From: CAVXHQ01 sp963789535
Lineage (GTDB): Bacteria > Pseudomonadota > Alphaproteobacteria > Rhodobacterales > Rhodobacteraceae
NCBI GenBank assembly: GCA_963789535.1
Contig: CAWBKU010000005.1
Span: 62,001 to 126,000 of the forward strand
Direction of reading: 5' to 3'
Length of the DNA: 64,000 nt
Shown: in pieces, positions 7,801 to 15,902 of the stretch
Position numbering within the stretch: position 1 is the first letter of the stretch
Layout of the letters: the number at the start of each line of letters is the position of its first letter
The notes under the pieces: model-generated
Seen by the model: the letters and a program-made list of their open reading frames with translations, nothing else
The model's database searches: none
What the model was told of the DNA's origin: nothing
Translations under genes and position numbers: made by a program

Positions 7801-8778
7801 TCAATCGAGCGCATCCGCAACCCAGTTCGCGAGAATGTAGTGCGCAATGGCGCCCGAGCGCGGCGCCCGGATCGCCTCGTCCTGACCGGCAAAAATCCGC
7901 GCCATCCGCGCCTTCGTCACCCAGAGGGCATCCTCGATCTCGACCGGGTCGAGGGTGATGGCACGTGTCGTGGCGACGCCGGCGCAGCCGAACATCAGCG
8001 AGGCGGGGAACGGCCACGGCTGCGACGCGATGAACCGCACCTCGCCGACCTGCACGCGCGCCTCCTCCCAGACCTCGCGCCGCACGGCGGCCTCCAGCGT
8101 CTCGCCCGGCTCGACGAACCCCGCAAGCAGCGAATACATCCCCTCGGGCCAGCCCGGCGACCGGCCGAGCAGCACCTCGTCGCCGTTCAGCACCAGCATG
8201 ATGACGACGGGGTCCGTGCGGGGGAAATGATGCGCGCCGCAGGCAGGGCAGTCGCGCTGCCATCCGGCCATGGCGGGCACGGACCTGGCGCCGCACCGCG
8301 CGCAGAATCCGTGGCTGTCATGCCATTGCATCACCGCCTTTGCCGTCACCGCCAGCTCACCGTCGCGGGGCGCGAGACGCGTCATGATCGCCCGCAACTC
8401 GAGGAACCGCGCCCCCTCGGGCGCCTCCGGGTGGGTCTGTTCGGAGGGGTCGAGAAACCCGCCGAGTGCCGCCTCGTCCACCCCGTCAGGCTCCCAGTCC
8501 GACAGGTCCGCGACCCAGATGCCGTCACCCTGTTCGGTGCGCCCCAGAAAGATCGGCGGCCGTGCGGCGCCGGCGATCAGCGGATGGTCGAACGGCAAAG
8601 CCACCAAGGCCACCGGCCCCTCGCCCTCGCCCGTGACCAGCGGCTTGCCCCGCCAGAGCGCGATCGCCCGCGCCCCAGATCGCGCCGCCAATGCCGCGAG
8701 GGCGTCCGCATCGCCCCGCAATTCCGCCGCCCGGTCGAGCCCCGAGGCCCCGAATGTCATCTGCTGCACGGCGTCCAC
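7801..8778 (-). CDS. nudC: NAD(+)/NADH pyrophosphatase (NudC-type Nudix hydrolase)
   Basis: Hydrolyses NADH/NAD+ to NMN(H) and AMP; NudC enzymes also remove NAD caps from RNA. About 325 aa. The zinc ribbon is visible as CARCGARS and CPACGAHHFPR, followed by the Nudix box GFVEPGETLEAAVRREVWEE (complete GX5EX7REUXEE core). The family-specific motif SQPWPFPASLMFG lies just downstream, which separates NudC from other Nudix enzymes. Start choice: a GTG at 8776-8778 has AGGGGGAG six nt upstream; the ATG at 8758-8760 (MTFGASGLDRAAEL) is an alternative and matches the usual family N-terminus but has a poor ribosome site. It is divergent from the nucleotidase gene; both act on nucleotides. Confidence 0.9.
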   Translation of the reverse strand: MDAVQQMTFGASGLDRAAELRGDADALAALAARSGARAIALWRGKPLVTGEGEGPVALVALPFDHPLIAGAARPPIFLGRTEQGDGIWVADLSDWEPDGVDEAALGGFLDPSEQTHPEAPEGARFLELRAIMTRLAPRDGELAVTAKAVMQWHDSHGFCARCGARSVPAMAGWQRDCPACGAHHFPRTDPVVIMLVLNGDEVLLGRSPGWPEGMYSLLAGFVEPGETLEAAVRREVWEEARVQVGEVRFIASQPWPFPASLMFGCAGVATTRAITLDPVEIEDALWVTKARMARIFAGQDEAIRAPRSGAIAHYILANWVADALD

Positions 8779-8924
8779 GCTCCGCTCCCCCTGCGCCGGA
8801 CGCCGCCTTGCGCCCGCCCGCATCTCCTGCCACGCGGCAGGGGGAGTTGCAAAGTCCGACCGCGATCCGCCAGAGTGTGCGGATGGCAACAGGCGCGGAC
8901 GGCAGGGGGGCGTGGAAACTGCCG

Positions 8925-10742
8925 ATGACGACGCCGGAACCCGCGCCGCTCGCCGCGCACCTGCGGATCCTCGAGACGACGGACCTGCACTCCGAGGTCA
9001 TGGCCTGGGACTACTTCGCCGACCGCCCGACCGCCTCCGGCGGCCTCGCCCGGGCCGCGACCCTGATCCGGGCGCTGCGGGCCGAGGTGTCCGATTGCCT
9101 GCTGCTGGACGACGGCGATTTCCTGCAAGGCAACCCGATGTCGGACTGGGCCGCAGAAGCGCGCCCCGAAGGCGCCCCGCACCCGGTGATCGCGGCGATG
9201 AACGCGCTCGGCTACGACGCCGCGACGCTGGGCAACCACGAATTCAACTACGGCCTCCCCCTGCTCCACGCGGCGCTGGCGCAGGCGACCTTTCCCGTCG
9301 TTTGCGCCAACGTGTCGACCGCGCGCGGCACCCGCGCCGATGCAGCGCCGCTGGTCCCGCCGTGGACCCTCCTCGACCGCCGGATCCTCGGCAGCGACGG
9401 CGCCCGCCACCCCCTGCGGATCGGGATCATCGGCCTCGCCCCGCCGCAGATCGCCGCGTGGGAAAGGTTCAGCCTCGACGGCGTCCTGGCGACCCGGGAC
9501 ATCGTCGAGACCGCGCGGGCGCTTGTCCCGGCCCTGAAGGCGGCTGGCGCCGAGATCGTCGTGGCGCTCTGCCACGCCGGGATCGGTGCCGATGCCCATA
9601 CCCCGGGGATGGAGAATGCCGCCGTCCCGCTGGCCGCCGTGCCGGGGATCGACGTGATCCTGATGGGCCATACCCACGGCGTCTTTCCGGGGCCCGACCA
9701 TGCCGCGACCGGTGCGGTGGACCCGGTGGCGGGCACGCTGCATGGCAAACCGGCGGTGATGGCGGGGTTTCACGGCAGTCACGTGGGCGTCGTCGACCTG
9801 ACGCTGGAACGTGGTGTTGCCGGTTGGCGCGTTGCCGCCCATACCGTCACGGTGCGGACGCCGCAGGAGAGTGCCGATCCGGCGATCCTCGCCGCCCTGC
9901 GCCCCGCGCATGACGCGGTCCTCGCCAGCATCCGCCGTCCGGTTGCCCATACAGATCTGCCGCTCTCGACCCATTTCGCCTTTGCCGCCCCCGCCCCGGC
10001 GCTGGGGATCGTGGCGGCGGTGCTCTGCGACCACGCCCGCGCCGTCCTCGCCCCCGACTTCGCGGCCCTGCCACTCCTCGTTGCCGTGGCGCCCTACAAG
10101 GCGGGCGGCAAATCGGGGCCGGACCATTTCGTCGACATCCCGCCCGGCCCGCTCGTCGCGCGCCACGCCGCCGAACTCTATCCGTTCCCCAACGGCCTCT
10201 GCGTCCTGCGCCTGACCGGGCGCGACGTGGCCGACTGGCTCGAGGTGTCGGCGGCGGCCTTCGCGACCGTCGCCCCCGGTATCCGCGATCAGCCGCTGCG
10301 CGATCCCGCGGTGCCCGGCTACAACTTCGACGTGGTCCACGGGCTGCGCTATGTCATCGACCCCGCCCGACCGGTCGGCGCGCGGATCTCCGGCCTCACG
10401 CTGGCCGACGGCACACCCCTTCGGGCGGATGCCCCTGTCCTGATCTGCACCAACGGCTACCGCGCCGGCGGGGGCGGCGGGTTCGCCGCGGCGTTGCGGG
10501 GCACGTTGGTCCATGCCGACCGACACCCGCTGCGCGACATCGTCCTGGCCGGCTTGCGCCGCGCCGGCACCCTCACCGCCACACCGCCGCCTGTCTGGCG
10601 ATTCGCGCGCGTGCCCGGCGCCTCGGCCTGGCTCGACGCCGGGCGCGGATCGGCGGCGCATCTGCCCACCGCCCCGCTCCACGCCCTCGGCCCGACCGAC
10701 GCAGGCTTCGAGCGCTACCGCCTCGACCTCGACGCGCCCTGA
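8925..10742 (+). CDS. Bifunctional 2',3'-cyclic-nucleotide 2'-phosphodiesterase/3'-nucleotidase-like metallophosphoesterase
   Basis: 605-aa enzyme of the CpdB/UshA 5'-nucleotidase family. The calcineurin-like metal centre is visible as ILETTDLHSEV, LLLDDGDFLQGNP, TLGNHEFNYG, LCHAGIG and ILMGHTHGVFPG in the expected order. The C-terminal 5'-nucleotidase domain (from about residue 340) has the substrate-binding segment YPFPNGLCVLRLTG and CTNGYRAGGGGGFA. Unlike Escherichia coli CpdB there is no clear signal peptide at either possible start (ATG 8883 or ATG 8925), so it may be cytoplasmic, as in many Rhodobacterales. The start at 8925 is preferred because it begins right before the catalytic domain and follows a GGAA. 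It is divergent from nudC. Confidence 0.88.
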   Translation: MTTPEPAPLAAHLRILETTDLHSEVMAWDYFADRPTASGGLARAATLIRALRAEVSDCLLLDDGDFLQGNPMSDWAAEARPEGAPHPVIAAMNALGYDAATLGNHEFNYGLPLLHAALAQATFPVVCANVSTARGTRADAAPLVPPWTLLDRRILGSDGARHPLRIGIIGLAPPQIAAWERFSLDGVLATRDIVETARALVPALKAAGAEIVVALCHAGIGADAHTPGMENAAVPLAAVPGIDVILMGHTHGVFPGPDHAATGAVDPVAGTLHGKPAVMAGFHGSHVGVVDLTLERGVAGWRVAAHTVTVRTPQESADPAILAALRPAHDAVLASIRRPVAHTDLPLSTHFAFAAPAPALGIVAAVLCDHARAVLAPDFAALPLLVAVAPYKAGGKSGPDHFVDIPPGPLVARHAAELYPFPNGLCVLRLTGRDVADWLEVSAAAFATVAPGIRDQPLRDPAVPGYNFDVVHGLRYVIDPARPVGARISGLTLADGTPLRADAPVLICTNGYRAGGGGGFAAALRGTLVHADRHPLRDIVLAGLRRAGTLTATPPPVWRFARVPGASAWLDAGRGSAAHLPTAPLHALGPTDAGFERYRLDLDAP

Positions 10743-10786
10743 GCCGCCCCTCTGGACATTCGCGGCCCCCCGCGCCACCAAGCGCG

Positions 10787-11446
10787 ATGACCCGGACCCT
10801 GCCCTGTGACGCCGTCATCTTCGACCTCGACGGCACGCTGATCGACACCGAGGCGCTGTGCAACGAGACCGGCGTGGCCGCCTGCGCCGCCCTTGGGCAC
10901 CCGGTATCGCTTGCGTTCTTCGAGGCGCTCGCCGGCATCCACGACGCCGAACGCGCCCGCCTGATCGGCGCCGAGACCGGGCACGCCGTCGATGCGCCCG
11001 CCTTCTTCGCCGAATGGGACCGGCGCTGCGCCATCCGCTTTGCGGACGGCATTCCGATGAAACCCGGCGTGCCGCAGATCCTCGACGCCATCGCCGCCCT
11101 CGGCCTGCCGATGGCGCTGTGCACGTCGAGCCGTCGTAGCCAGGCGGACACCAAACTGCACCACACCGGCCTCGCCCGCTACTTCGCCGCGACGATCTCC
11201 TGCGACGACGTCGCCCACGCCAAACCGGCCGCCGATCCCTACCTCGCCGCCGCAGCCGCGCTCGGCGCCACCCCGGCCCGCTGCCTCGCGTTCGAGGACA
11301 GCGAGACCGGGGCGCGGTCGGCATGGGACGCGGGCATGAGGGTGGTGCAGGTGCCCGACATGCACCCGGCCACGGGCCGGTTCGCGCATCATGTCGCCCC
11401 GAACATCCTCGACGGCGCCCGCATGGCGGGCCTGCCGATCGGTTGA
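10787..11446 (+). CDS. HAD superfamily phosphatase (phosphoglycolate/beta-phosphoglucomutase-like)
   Basis: 219-aa haloacid dehalogenase-type hydrolase. Motif I is VIFDLDGTLIDTE (nucleophile and acid/base aspartates), motif II is CTSSRRSQ, motif III the lysine in AHAKPAADPY, and motif IV FEDSETGARSAWDAG. The helical cap between motif I and II (about residues 15-85) places it in subfamily IA, with phosphoglycolate phosphatase and phosphoglucomutase-like enzymes. Substrate cannot be told. It begins 44 nt after the nucleotidase gene on the same strand, so the two may share a transcript. The stop lies just before the promoter of the SRP RNA. Confidence 0.88.
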   Translation: MTRTLPCDAVIFDLDGTLIDTEALCNETGVAACAALGHPVSLAFFEALAGIHDAERARLIGAETGHAVDAPAFFAEWDRRCAIRFADGIPMKPGVPQILDAIAALGLPMALCTSSRRSQADTKLHHTGLARYFAATISCDDVAHAKPAADPYLAAAAALGATPARCLAFEDSETGARSAWDAGMRVVQVPDMHPATGRFAHHVAPNILDGARMAGLPIG

Positions 11447-11451
11447 AGATC

Positions 11452-11479
11452 TTGCGCGGTCCCGCCGTTGCCCCTATAT
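11452..11479 (+). promoter_or_regulatory. Probable promoter of the SRP RNA gene
   Basis: TTGCGC (11452-11457) and CTATAT (11474-11479) are separated by 16 nt and lie 7 nt upstream of the predicted 5' end of the SRP RNA. Spacing and position suit a housekeeping promoter for a stable RNA. Confidence 0.5.
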
Positions 11480-11486
11480 CACGGCC

Positions 11487-11580
11487 GAGGGGTTGGCGCG
11501 GGCAGGTGCCTCGCCAACCTGGTCAGGACCGGAAGGTAGCAGCCACAACGAGCCCCACTTGGGTCGATGTCCAACCTCTC
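11487..11580 (+). ncRNA. ffs: Signal recognition particle RNA (4.5S, small bacterial type)
   Basis: About 94-nt RNA that scaffolds Ffh in co-translational targeting of membrane proteins. The apical domain signature is unmistakable: GGTCAGGACCGGAAGGTAGC (from 11521) carries the conserved CAGG and the GGAA tetraloop, followed by AGCCACAACGAGCCCC. The ends GAGGGGTTGG (11487) and CCAACCTCTC (to 11580) are complementary with one G-U pair and close the hairpin. A promoter-like sequence precedes it. Its position near dnaX, ybaB and recR is typical for Rhodobacterales. Confidence 0.93.
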
Positions 11581-11585
11581 ACCTA

Positions 11586-11616
11586 CCGGGCGTTCTGCCG
11601 CAGGCAGGTTGCCCGG
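11586..11616 (+). repeat. Two-tier hairpin directly after the SRP RNA
   Basis: CCGGGC (11586) pairs with GCCCGG (to 11616), and inside it CTGCC pairs with GGCAG around a GCA loop, the two stems being separated by a symmetric GTT/GTT internal loop. It could be the SRP RNA terminator, although no T-run follows, or a structured leader element for the genes downstream. Confidence 0.5.
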
Positions 11617-11670
11617 ATCGCACCGAACGGCGCGATGCCCCCTCGAGCCGAGACCGACAGGAGGACGCAG

Positions 11671-11709
11671 ATGACTGCCGCATATATCCTCCGGGCCTGC
11701 ACGGTCTGA
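11671..11709 (+). CDS. Candidate 12-codon micro-ORF upstream of rsgA
   Basis: Encodes MTAAYILRACTV, preceded by a perfect AGGAGG (11659-11664) at ideal spacing. The same Shine-Dalgarno bases GGAGGA (11660-11665) can pair with TCCTCC (11687-11692) inside the ORF, so the ribosome site could be masked by a hairpin. This layout is typical of leader peptides or translation-regulated elements. Nothing in the peptide (no run of one amino acid) reveals a signal. It may regulate rsgA, whose coding starts about 85 nt downstream, but it could also be chance. Confidence 0.35.
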   Translation: MTAAYILRACTV

Positions 11710-11794
11710 CGACACCCCCGTCGCCTTGCCCACGCCCGACGAAGCCACCGCGGACGCCGTCCGCCGTCCTTTCTTCGTTCCGGGAACATCCCCT

Positions 11795-12824
11795 TTGACT
11801 GACACCACACTCGCCGACCTCGGATGGTCGGCCCCCTTCGCCGCACAACTCGAGGCGGACGAAGCCCACGCGCCCGCCCGCCTCAGCGAGGTCATGCGCG
11901 ACCACGTCATCGGCCTCACGCCAGACGGCGCGCTGCCCCTCGCCGTCACCGACGGAAACCGGCAGCTACGCGGTCGGCGACTGGGTGCTGCACGACGGCA
12001 TTTCCGTGATGCGCCGCCTCGACCGGACCACCGAACTGGCCCGCCGCGCCGCCGGGCCGCGCGCGGGCGCGCAACTCATCGCGGCGAACGTCGACACCCT
12101 CGGCATCGTCACCTCCTGCAACGCCGACTTCAATCCCGCCCGCCTCGAACGCTATCTGGCGCTGGCCGCCTCTGCCGGCTGCCTGCCGCTGATCGTGCTC
12201 ACGAAACCCGACCTCTCGGACGATCCCGACGACTACGTCCGTCAGGCCCTGCGCCTTTCGCCCATCGTCACCGCGCTGGCCCTCATCGCCACCGACGCGG
12301 ACGAGGCCGCCCGCCTGGCCCCGTGGTGCGGACCGGGACAGACACTGGCGCTCGTCGGCTCTTCCGGCGTCGGCAAGACCACGCTCCAGAACCACCTCAC
12401 CGGCATCGCCGCGGCGACCCGGGGCATCCGCGAGGACGACGCCAAGGGGCGCCACACCACCACGGCGCGCTCCCTGCGCCCGACGCTGGCGGGCGGCTGG
12501 CTCATCGACACGCCGGGGATGCGGGAATTCGGACTGACGGACGCGGCGGACGGCATCGACGCCGTGTTCTCGGACGTGACCGACCTGATCGGGCAGTGCC
12601 GCTTCACCGACTGCGCCCACGAGACCGAGCCCGGCTGCGCCGTCCGCGCCGCCATCGACGCGGGCACCCTCGACGAGGCGCGCCTGCACCGCTGGCGCAA
12701 GCTCCTGCGCGAGGATGCCCATGCGACCGAAACCATCGCCAAGGTCCGTGACCGCAACCGAAAGCTGACGAAGATGCACAAATCGGGCAAGAAGCGGGGC
12801 CGGTCCAAGCGGGGCGAGGAATAG
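11795..12824 (+). pseudogene. rsgA: Ribosome small-subunit-dependent GTPase RsgA, interrupted by a frameshift
   Basis: RsgA (YjeQ) is a circularly permuted GTPase that helps mature the 30S subunit. The N-terminal part (TTG 11795: MTDTTLADLGWSAPF ... GALPLAVTD) is in one frame and the rest (TGSYAVGDWVLHDGISVMRR to the stop at 12824) is in another. Removing one G near 11954-11955 joins them into the family consensus, giving about 342 aa, the usual length. The C-terminal part is otherwise complete: G1 GSSGVGKTTLQN, G3 DTPGMREF, and the zinc knuckle CRFTDCAHETEPGC. From the intact half alone translation could start at GTG 11985 (279 aa), lacking the OB-fold. Either a real recent mutation or a one-base sequencing error; the conserved downstream frame favours the latter. 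Confidence 0.8.
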
Positions 12825-12902
12825 GCAGGCGGTGGACGCCGCGCCGCGCCCGCTCTAGGGTCCGGCGTCCTGCACGAGAGTCCCGCCCAAAGGTCCGCCG
12901 CC

Positions 12903-14639
12903 ATGTCCGACGCCCCCGCCTATCAGGTTCTCGCCCGCAAATACCGGCCCGAGACCTTCGCCGACCTCGTCGGCCAGGACGCCATGGTCCGCACCCTGAC
13001 CAATGCCTTCGAGGCGGGGCGCATCGCGCAGGCGTTCATCATGACCGGCATCCGCGGCACGGGTAAGACGACGACGGCGCGGATCATCGCCAAGGGCATG
13101 AACTGCATCGGGCCGGACGGCGCGGGCGGGCCGACCACCTCCCCCTGCGGCAAATGCGAGCATTGCGTCGCGATCATGGAGGGGCGCCACGTCGACGTCA
13201 TGGAGATGGACGCCGCATCCCGTACCGGCGTGAACGACATCCGCGAGATCATCGACAGCGTCCACTACCGGGCCGCCTCGGCGCGCTACAAGGTCTACAT
13301 CATCGACGAAGTGCACATGCTGTCGACCAATGCCTTCAACGCGCTCCTCAAGACGCTCGAAGAGCCGCCCGCCCACGTCAAGTTCATCTTCGCCACCACC
13401 GAGATCCGCAAGGTGCCGGTCACGGTCCTGTCGCGCTGCCAGCGGTTCGACCTGCGCCGGATCGAGCCCGAGACGATGATCGCGCTGCTGCGAAGGATCG
13501 CGACGGCCGAGGCCGCCGAGATCGCCGACGATGCCCTCGCCCTCATCACCCGCGCCGCCGAAGGCTCCGCCCGCGACGCGACCTCGCTGCTCGATCAGGC
13601 GATCAGCCATGGCGCGGGCGAGACGACGGCCATGCAGATCCGCGCCATGCTGGGCCTCGCCGACCGGGGCCGGGTCATGGATCTCTTCGACATGATCCTG
13701 CGGGGTCAGGCGGCAGAGGCCCTCACCGAACTGTCGGGGCAATACGCCGAAGGCGCGGACCCGATGGCGGTCCTGCGCGATCTGGCCGAGACCTGCCATT
13801 GGGTCTCGGTCATCAAGATCACGCCCGACGCCGCCGAGGATCCGACCGTCGGCCCCGACGAGCGCACCCGCGGCCTCGCCATGGCGCACGCCCTGCCGAT
13901 GCGCGTGCTCAGCCGGATGTGGCAGATGCTGCTGAAATCCCTAGAAGAGGTGGCGCTCGCCCCGAACGCGATGATGGCCGCCGAGATGGCGGTGATCCGC
14001 CTCACCCATGTCGCCGACCTGCCCTCGCCCGAGGAACTGGTGCGCAAGTTGCAGGAGACACCGCCGCCCGGCCCGTCCGGCGGCGGCGCCCCGGCGCCCC
14101 GCACCCCCGCATCGCCCGAGGCGCGCGGCCTGCCCGGCCCGACCCACGCCGCCCCGCGCGGCCCCACCGCCCTCGCCGTCGCCCACGACGCCGACGCGGC
14201 GCTCGCGCGCTATGCCCGCTTCGACGACGTGGTCGACCTGATCCGCCACCACCGCGACGTGAAGCTGCTGATCGAGGTCGAGACGACGCTCCGCCTCGCC
14301 CGCTATTCGCCCGGACGCATCGAGTTTCAGCCCGGCGATACCGCCGCCCCCGATCTCGCCCAGCGCCTCGGCGCGCGATTGCAGGCCTGGACCGGCAACC
14401 GCTGGGCGATTTCCGTGGTGGCGGACGGCGGCGCCGCCACCATCGCCGAGGTGCGCGACGCCGCCGACACGGCACTGCGCGACGCGGCGATGACCCACCC
14501 CCTCGTGCAATCGGTGCTCGCCGCCTTTCCCAAGGCACAGATCACCGCGATCCGCACCGCCGCCGACAAGGCGAACGAGGCGCAGGTCGAGGCATTGGCC
14601 GAGGTCGACGGGGAATGGGATCCCTTCGACGACGACTGA
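12903..14639 (+). CDS. dnaX: DNA polymerase III subunit gamma/tau
   Basis: 578-aa clamp-loader ATPase of the replisome. The N-terminal AAA+ module begins YQVLARKYRPETFADLVGQD, with Walker A GIRGTGKTTTARIIA, the zinc-binding segment with CGKCEHC, Walker B VYIIDEVHML and the sensor/arginine region LSRCQRFDLRRI. A Pro/Ala-rich linker (about residues 385-430) leads to a tau-type C-terminal domain ending in the acidic tail DGEWDPFDDD. No obvious slippery A-run for gamma synthesis was seen. It is followed by ybaB and recR, the conserved dnaX-ybaB-recR arrangement linking replication and recombination repair. Confidence 0.95.
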   Translation: MSDAPAYQVLARKYRPETFADLVGQDAMVRTLTNAFEAGRIAQAFIMTGIRGTGKTTTARIIAKGMNCIGPDGAGGPTTSPCGKCEHCVAIMEGRHVDVMEMDAASRTGVNDIREIIDSVHYRAASARYKVYIIDEVHMLSTNAFNALLKTLEEPPAHVKFIFATTEIRKVPVTVLSRCQRFDLRRIEPETMIALLRRIATAEAAEIADDALALITRAAEGSARDATSLLDQAISHGAGETTAMQIRAMLGLADRGRVMDLFDMILRGQAAEALTELSGQYAEGADPMAVLRDLAETCHWVSVIKITPDAAEDPTVGPDERTRGLAMAHALPMRVLSRMWQMLLKSLEEVALAPNAMMAAEMAVIRLTHVADLPSPEELVRKLQETPPPGPSGGGAPAPRTPASPEARGLPGPTHAAPRGPTALAVAHDADAALARYARFDDVVDLIRHHRDVKLLIEVETTLRLARYSPGRIEFQPGDTAAPDLAQRLGARLQAWTGNRWAISVVADGGAATIAEVRDAADTALRDAAMTHPLVQSVLAAFPKAQITAIRTAADKANEAQVEALAEVDGEWDPFDDD

Positions 14640-14702
14640 GCGCCTTGCCCCTTTGCCGCCGCACCCCTATTTCTGGACGACACGGGAACAAGGGATGACC
14701 AC

Positions 14703-15047
14703 ATGCTCAAGGGACTAGGCGGCCTCGGCGACATGGCCAAGATGATGAAGGCCGCGCAGGAAATGCAGGGCAAGATGGCCCAGTTGCAGGACGACATGGC
14801 CAGCATCACCGTCGTGGGCGAAAGCGGCGCTGGCCTCGTCAAGGCGACGGCGACCGCCAAGGGCGAGCTGACCGCGCTCGACATCGACCCGTCGATCTTC
14901 GTCGCCTCCGAAAAGGAGGTTGTCGAAGACCTGATCCTCGCCGCGATCAAGGACGCGCAGGGCAAGGCGTCCGACCGCGCGCAGCAGGAGATGGGCCGAT
15001 TGACCGAAGGCATGGGCCTGCCACCGGGCATGAAGCTGCCGTTCTAG
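14703..15047 (+). CDS. ybaB: YbaB/EbfC family nucleoid-associated protein
   Basis: 114-aa small DNA-binding protein. The sequence MLKGLGGLGDMAKMMKAAQE followed by MQGKMAQLQDDMA is the characteristic helical N-terminus, and the C-terminal beta part contains KGELTALDIDPSIF and a helix with EDLILAAIKDAQGKA. YbaB dimers bind DNA as tweezers and are thought to organise the nucleoid or assist recombination. AAGGGATGA precedes the ATG. It lies between dnaX and recR as in most bacteria, and is followed by a strong terminator-like hairpin. Confidence 0.95.
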   Translation: MLKGLGGLGDMAKMMKAAQEMQGKMAQLQDDMASITVVGESGAGLVKATATAKGELTALDIDPSIFVASEKEVVEDLILAAIKDAQGKASDRAQQEMGRLTEGMGLPPGMKLPF

Positions 15048-15059
15048 GGTCATCCACCG

Positions 15060-15093
15060 GGCGGGCCCGCTGTCCGCGGCCCGCCATTCTTCT
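15060..15093 (+). terminator. Probable rho-independent terminator after ybaB
   Basis: GGCGGGCC (15060-15067) and GGCCCGCC (15078-15085) form a perfect 8-bp stem with a 10-nt loop, followed by ATTCTTCT. It begins 13 nt after the ybaB stop codon. Confidence 0.65.
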
Positions 15094-15117
15094 GGCCCGA
15101 AATATCCCCGCCGGAGG
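15087..15117 (-). repeat. Dispersed intergenic motif, copy 1
   Basis: Read on the minus strand: CCTCCGGCGGGGATATTT, then CGGGCCAGAAGAA. Related sequences occur at 51465 and 59796. It lies between ybaB and recR, directly after the terminator hairpin. Confidence 0.5.
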
Positions 15118-15168
15118 CGCAGGCCTGCCCCGGGGCGACCCGCTTACCCAAAAGGCGCCCGTTCCTGC

Positions 15169-15759
15169 ATGACCGACACCGGCGACATCCAGACCCTGAT
15201 CGACCTCATGGCCCGCCTGCCCGGCCTCGGCCCGCGCTCCGCGCGCCGGGCGGTGCTGCACCTCATCAAAAAGCGCCGCCAGCTCCTGCTGCCGCTCGCC
15301 GAGGCGATGCAGGCCGTCGGCACCACCGCGCGCGAGTGCCTCGCCTGCGGCAACATCGGCACCACCGACCTCTGCGCCATCTGCCGGAACGACAAGCGCG
15401 CGAACGGCGAGATCTGCGTCGTCGAGGATGTCGCCGACCTCTGGGCGATGGAGCGGGCGGCGGTGTTCAAGGGCCGCTATCACGTGCTCGGCGGCACCCT
15501 CTCGGCGCTCGACGCCATCGGCCCCGAGGAGTTGCGGATCCCGATCCTGCTCGACCGGATCGCGGCCGAGAACGTGACCGAGGTAATCCTCGCCCTCGGC
15601 GCCACCGTCGACGGCCAGACGACGGCGCATTACATCGCCGACCACCTGCCCGGCGTCACCGTCACAACTCTCGCGCAGGGGGTGCCGGTCGGCGGTGAAC
15701 TCGACTACCTCGACGACGGCACGATCACCGCCGCCCTGCGCGCCCGCCGCGCCCTGTAG
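15169..15759 (+). CDS. recR: Recombination mediator RecR
   Basis: 196-aa protein that with RecO loads RecA on SSB-coated DNA. A helix-hairpin-helix motif is seen at LMARLPGLGPRSARRAVLHL, then a C4 zinc finger (CLACGNIGTTDLCAICRN) and a Toprim domain with ICVVEDVADLWAMERAAVFK and the segment GRYHVLGGTLSALDAIGPEE. The C-terminal LAQGVPVGGELDYLDDGTI is the family-typical Walker B-like end. Full length. It converges with fliP across a 143-nt spacer that contains a 16-bp palindrome. Confidence 0.96.
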   Translation: MTDTGDIQTLIDLMARLPGLGPRSARRAVLHLIKKRRQLLLPLAEAMQAVGTTARECLACGNIGTTDLCAICRNDKRANGEICVVEDVADLWAMERAAVFKGRYHVLGGTLSALDAIGPEELRIPILLDRIAAENVTEVILALGATVDGQTTAHYIADHLPGVTVTTLAQGVPVGGELDYLDDGTITAALRARRAL

Positions 15760-15871
15760 GAGGCGCAATTCTGCCCATCCCCGCCTCCGTCGTGCACGCG
15801 CCGCCGTTGCGTCCGCGGCGCCGGTGTCGTTCGGACCGTTACTATAAGCCTTTTCAAGGGATTGAGCGAAA

Positions 15872-15887
15872 GTTGACAGCTGTCAAC
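15872..15887. repeat. Perfect 16-bp palindrome between recR and fliP
   Basis: GTTGACAGCTGTCAAC lies midway between the converging ends of recR and fliP. It could fold as a short terminator for either gene (stem of 6, loop of 4) or be a protein-binding site; no long T-run is attached. Confidence 0.5.
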
Positions 15888-15902
15888 TCCCCTCCACCCG
15901 CC

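Noticed and set aside
15872..15887. Palindrome GTTGACAGCTGTCAAC as a promoter -35 element
   Set aside because: TTGACA occurs in it on both strands, but no -10 sequence at proper spacing was found in either direction.
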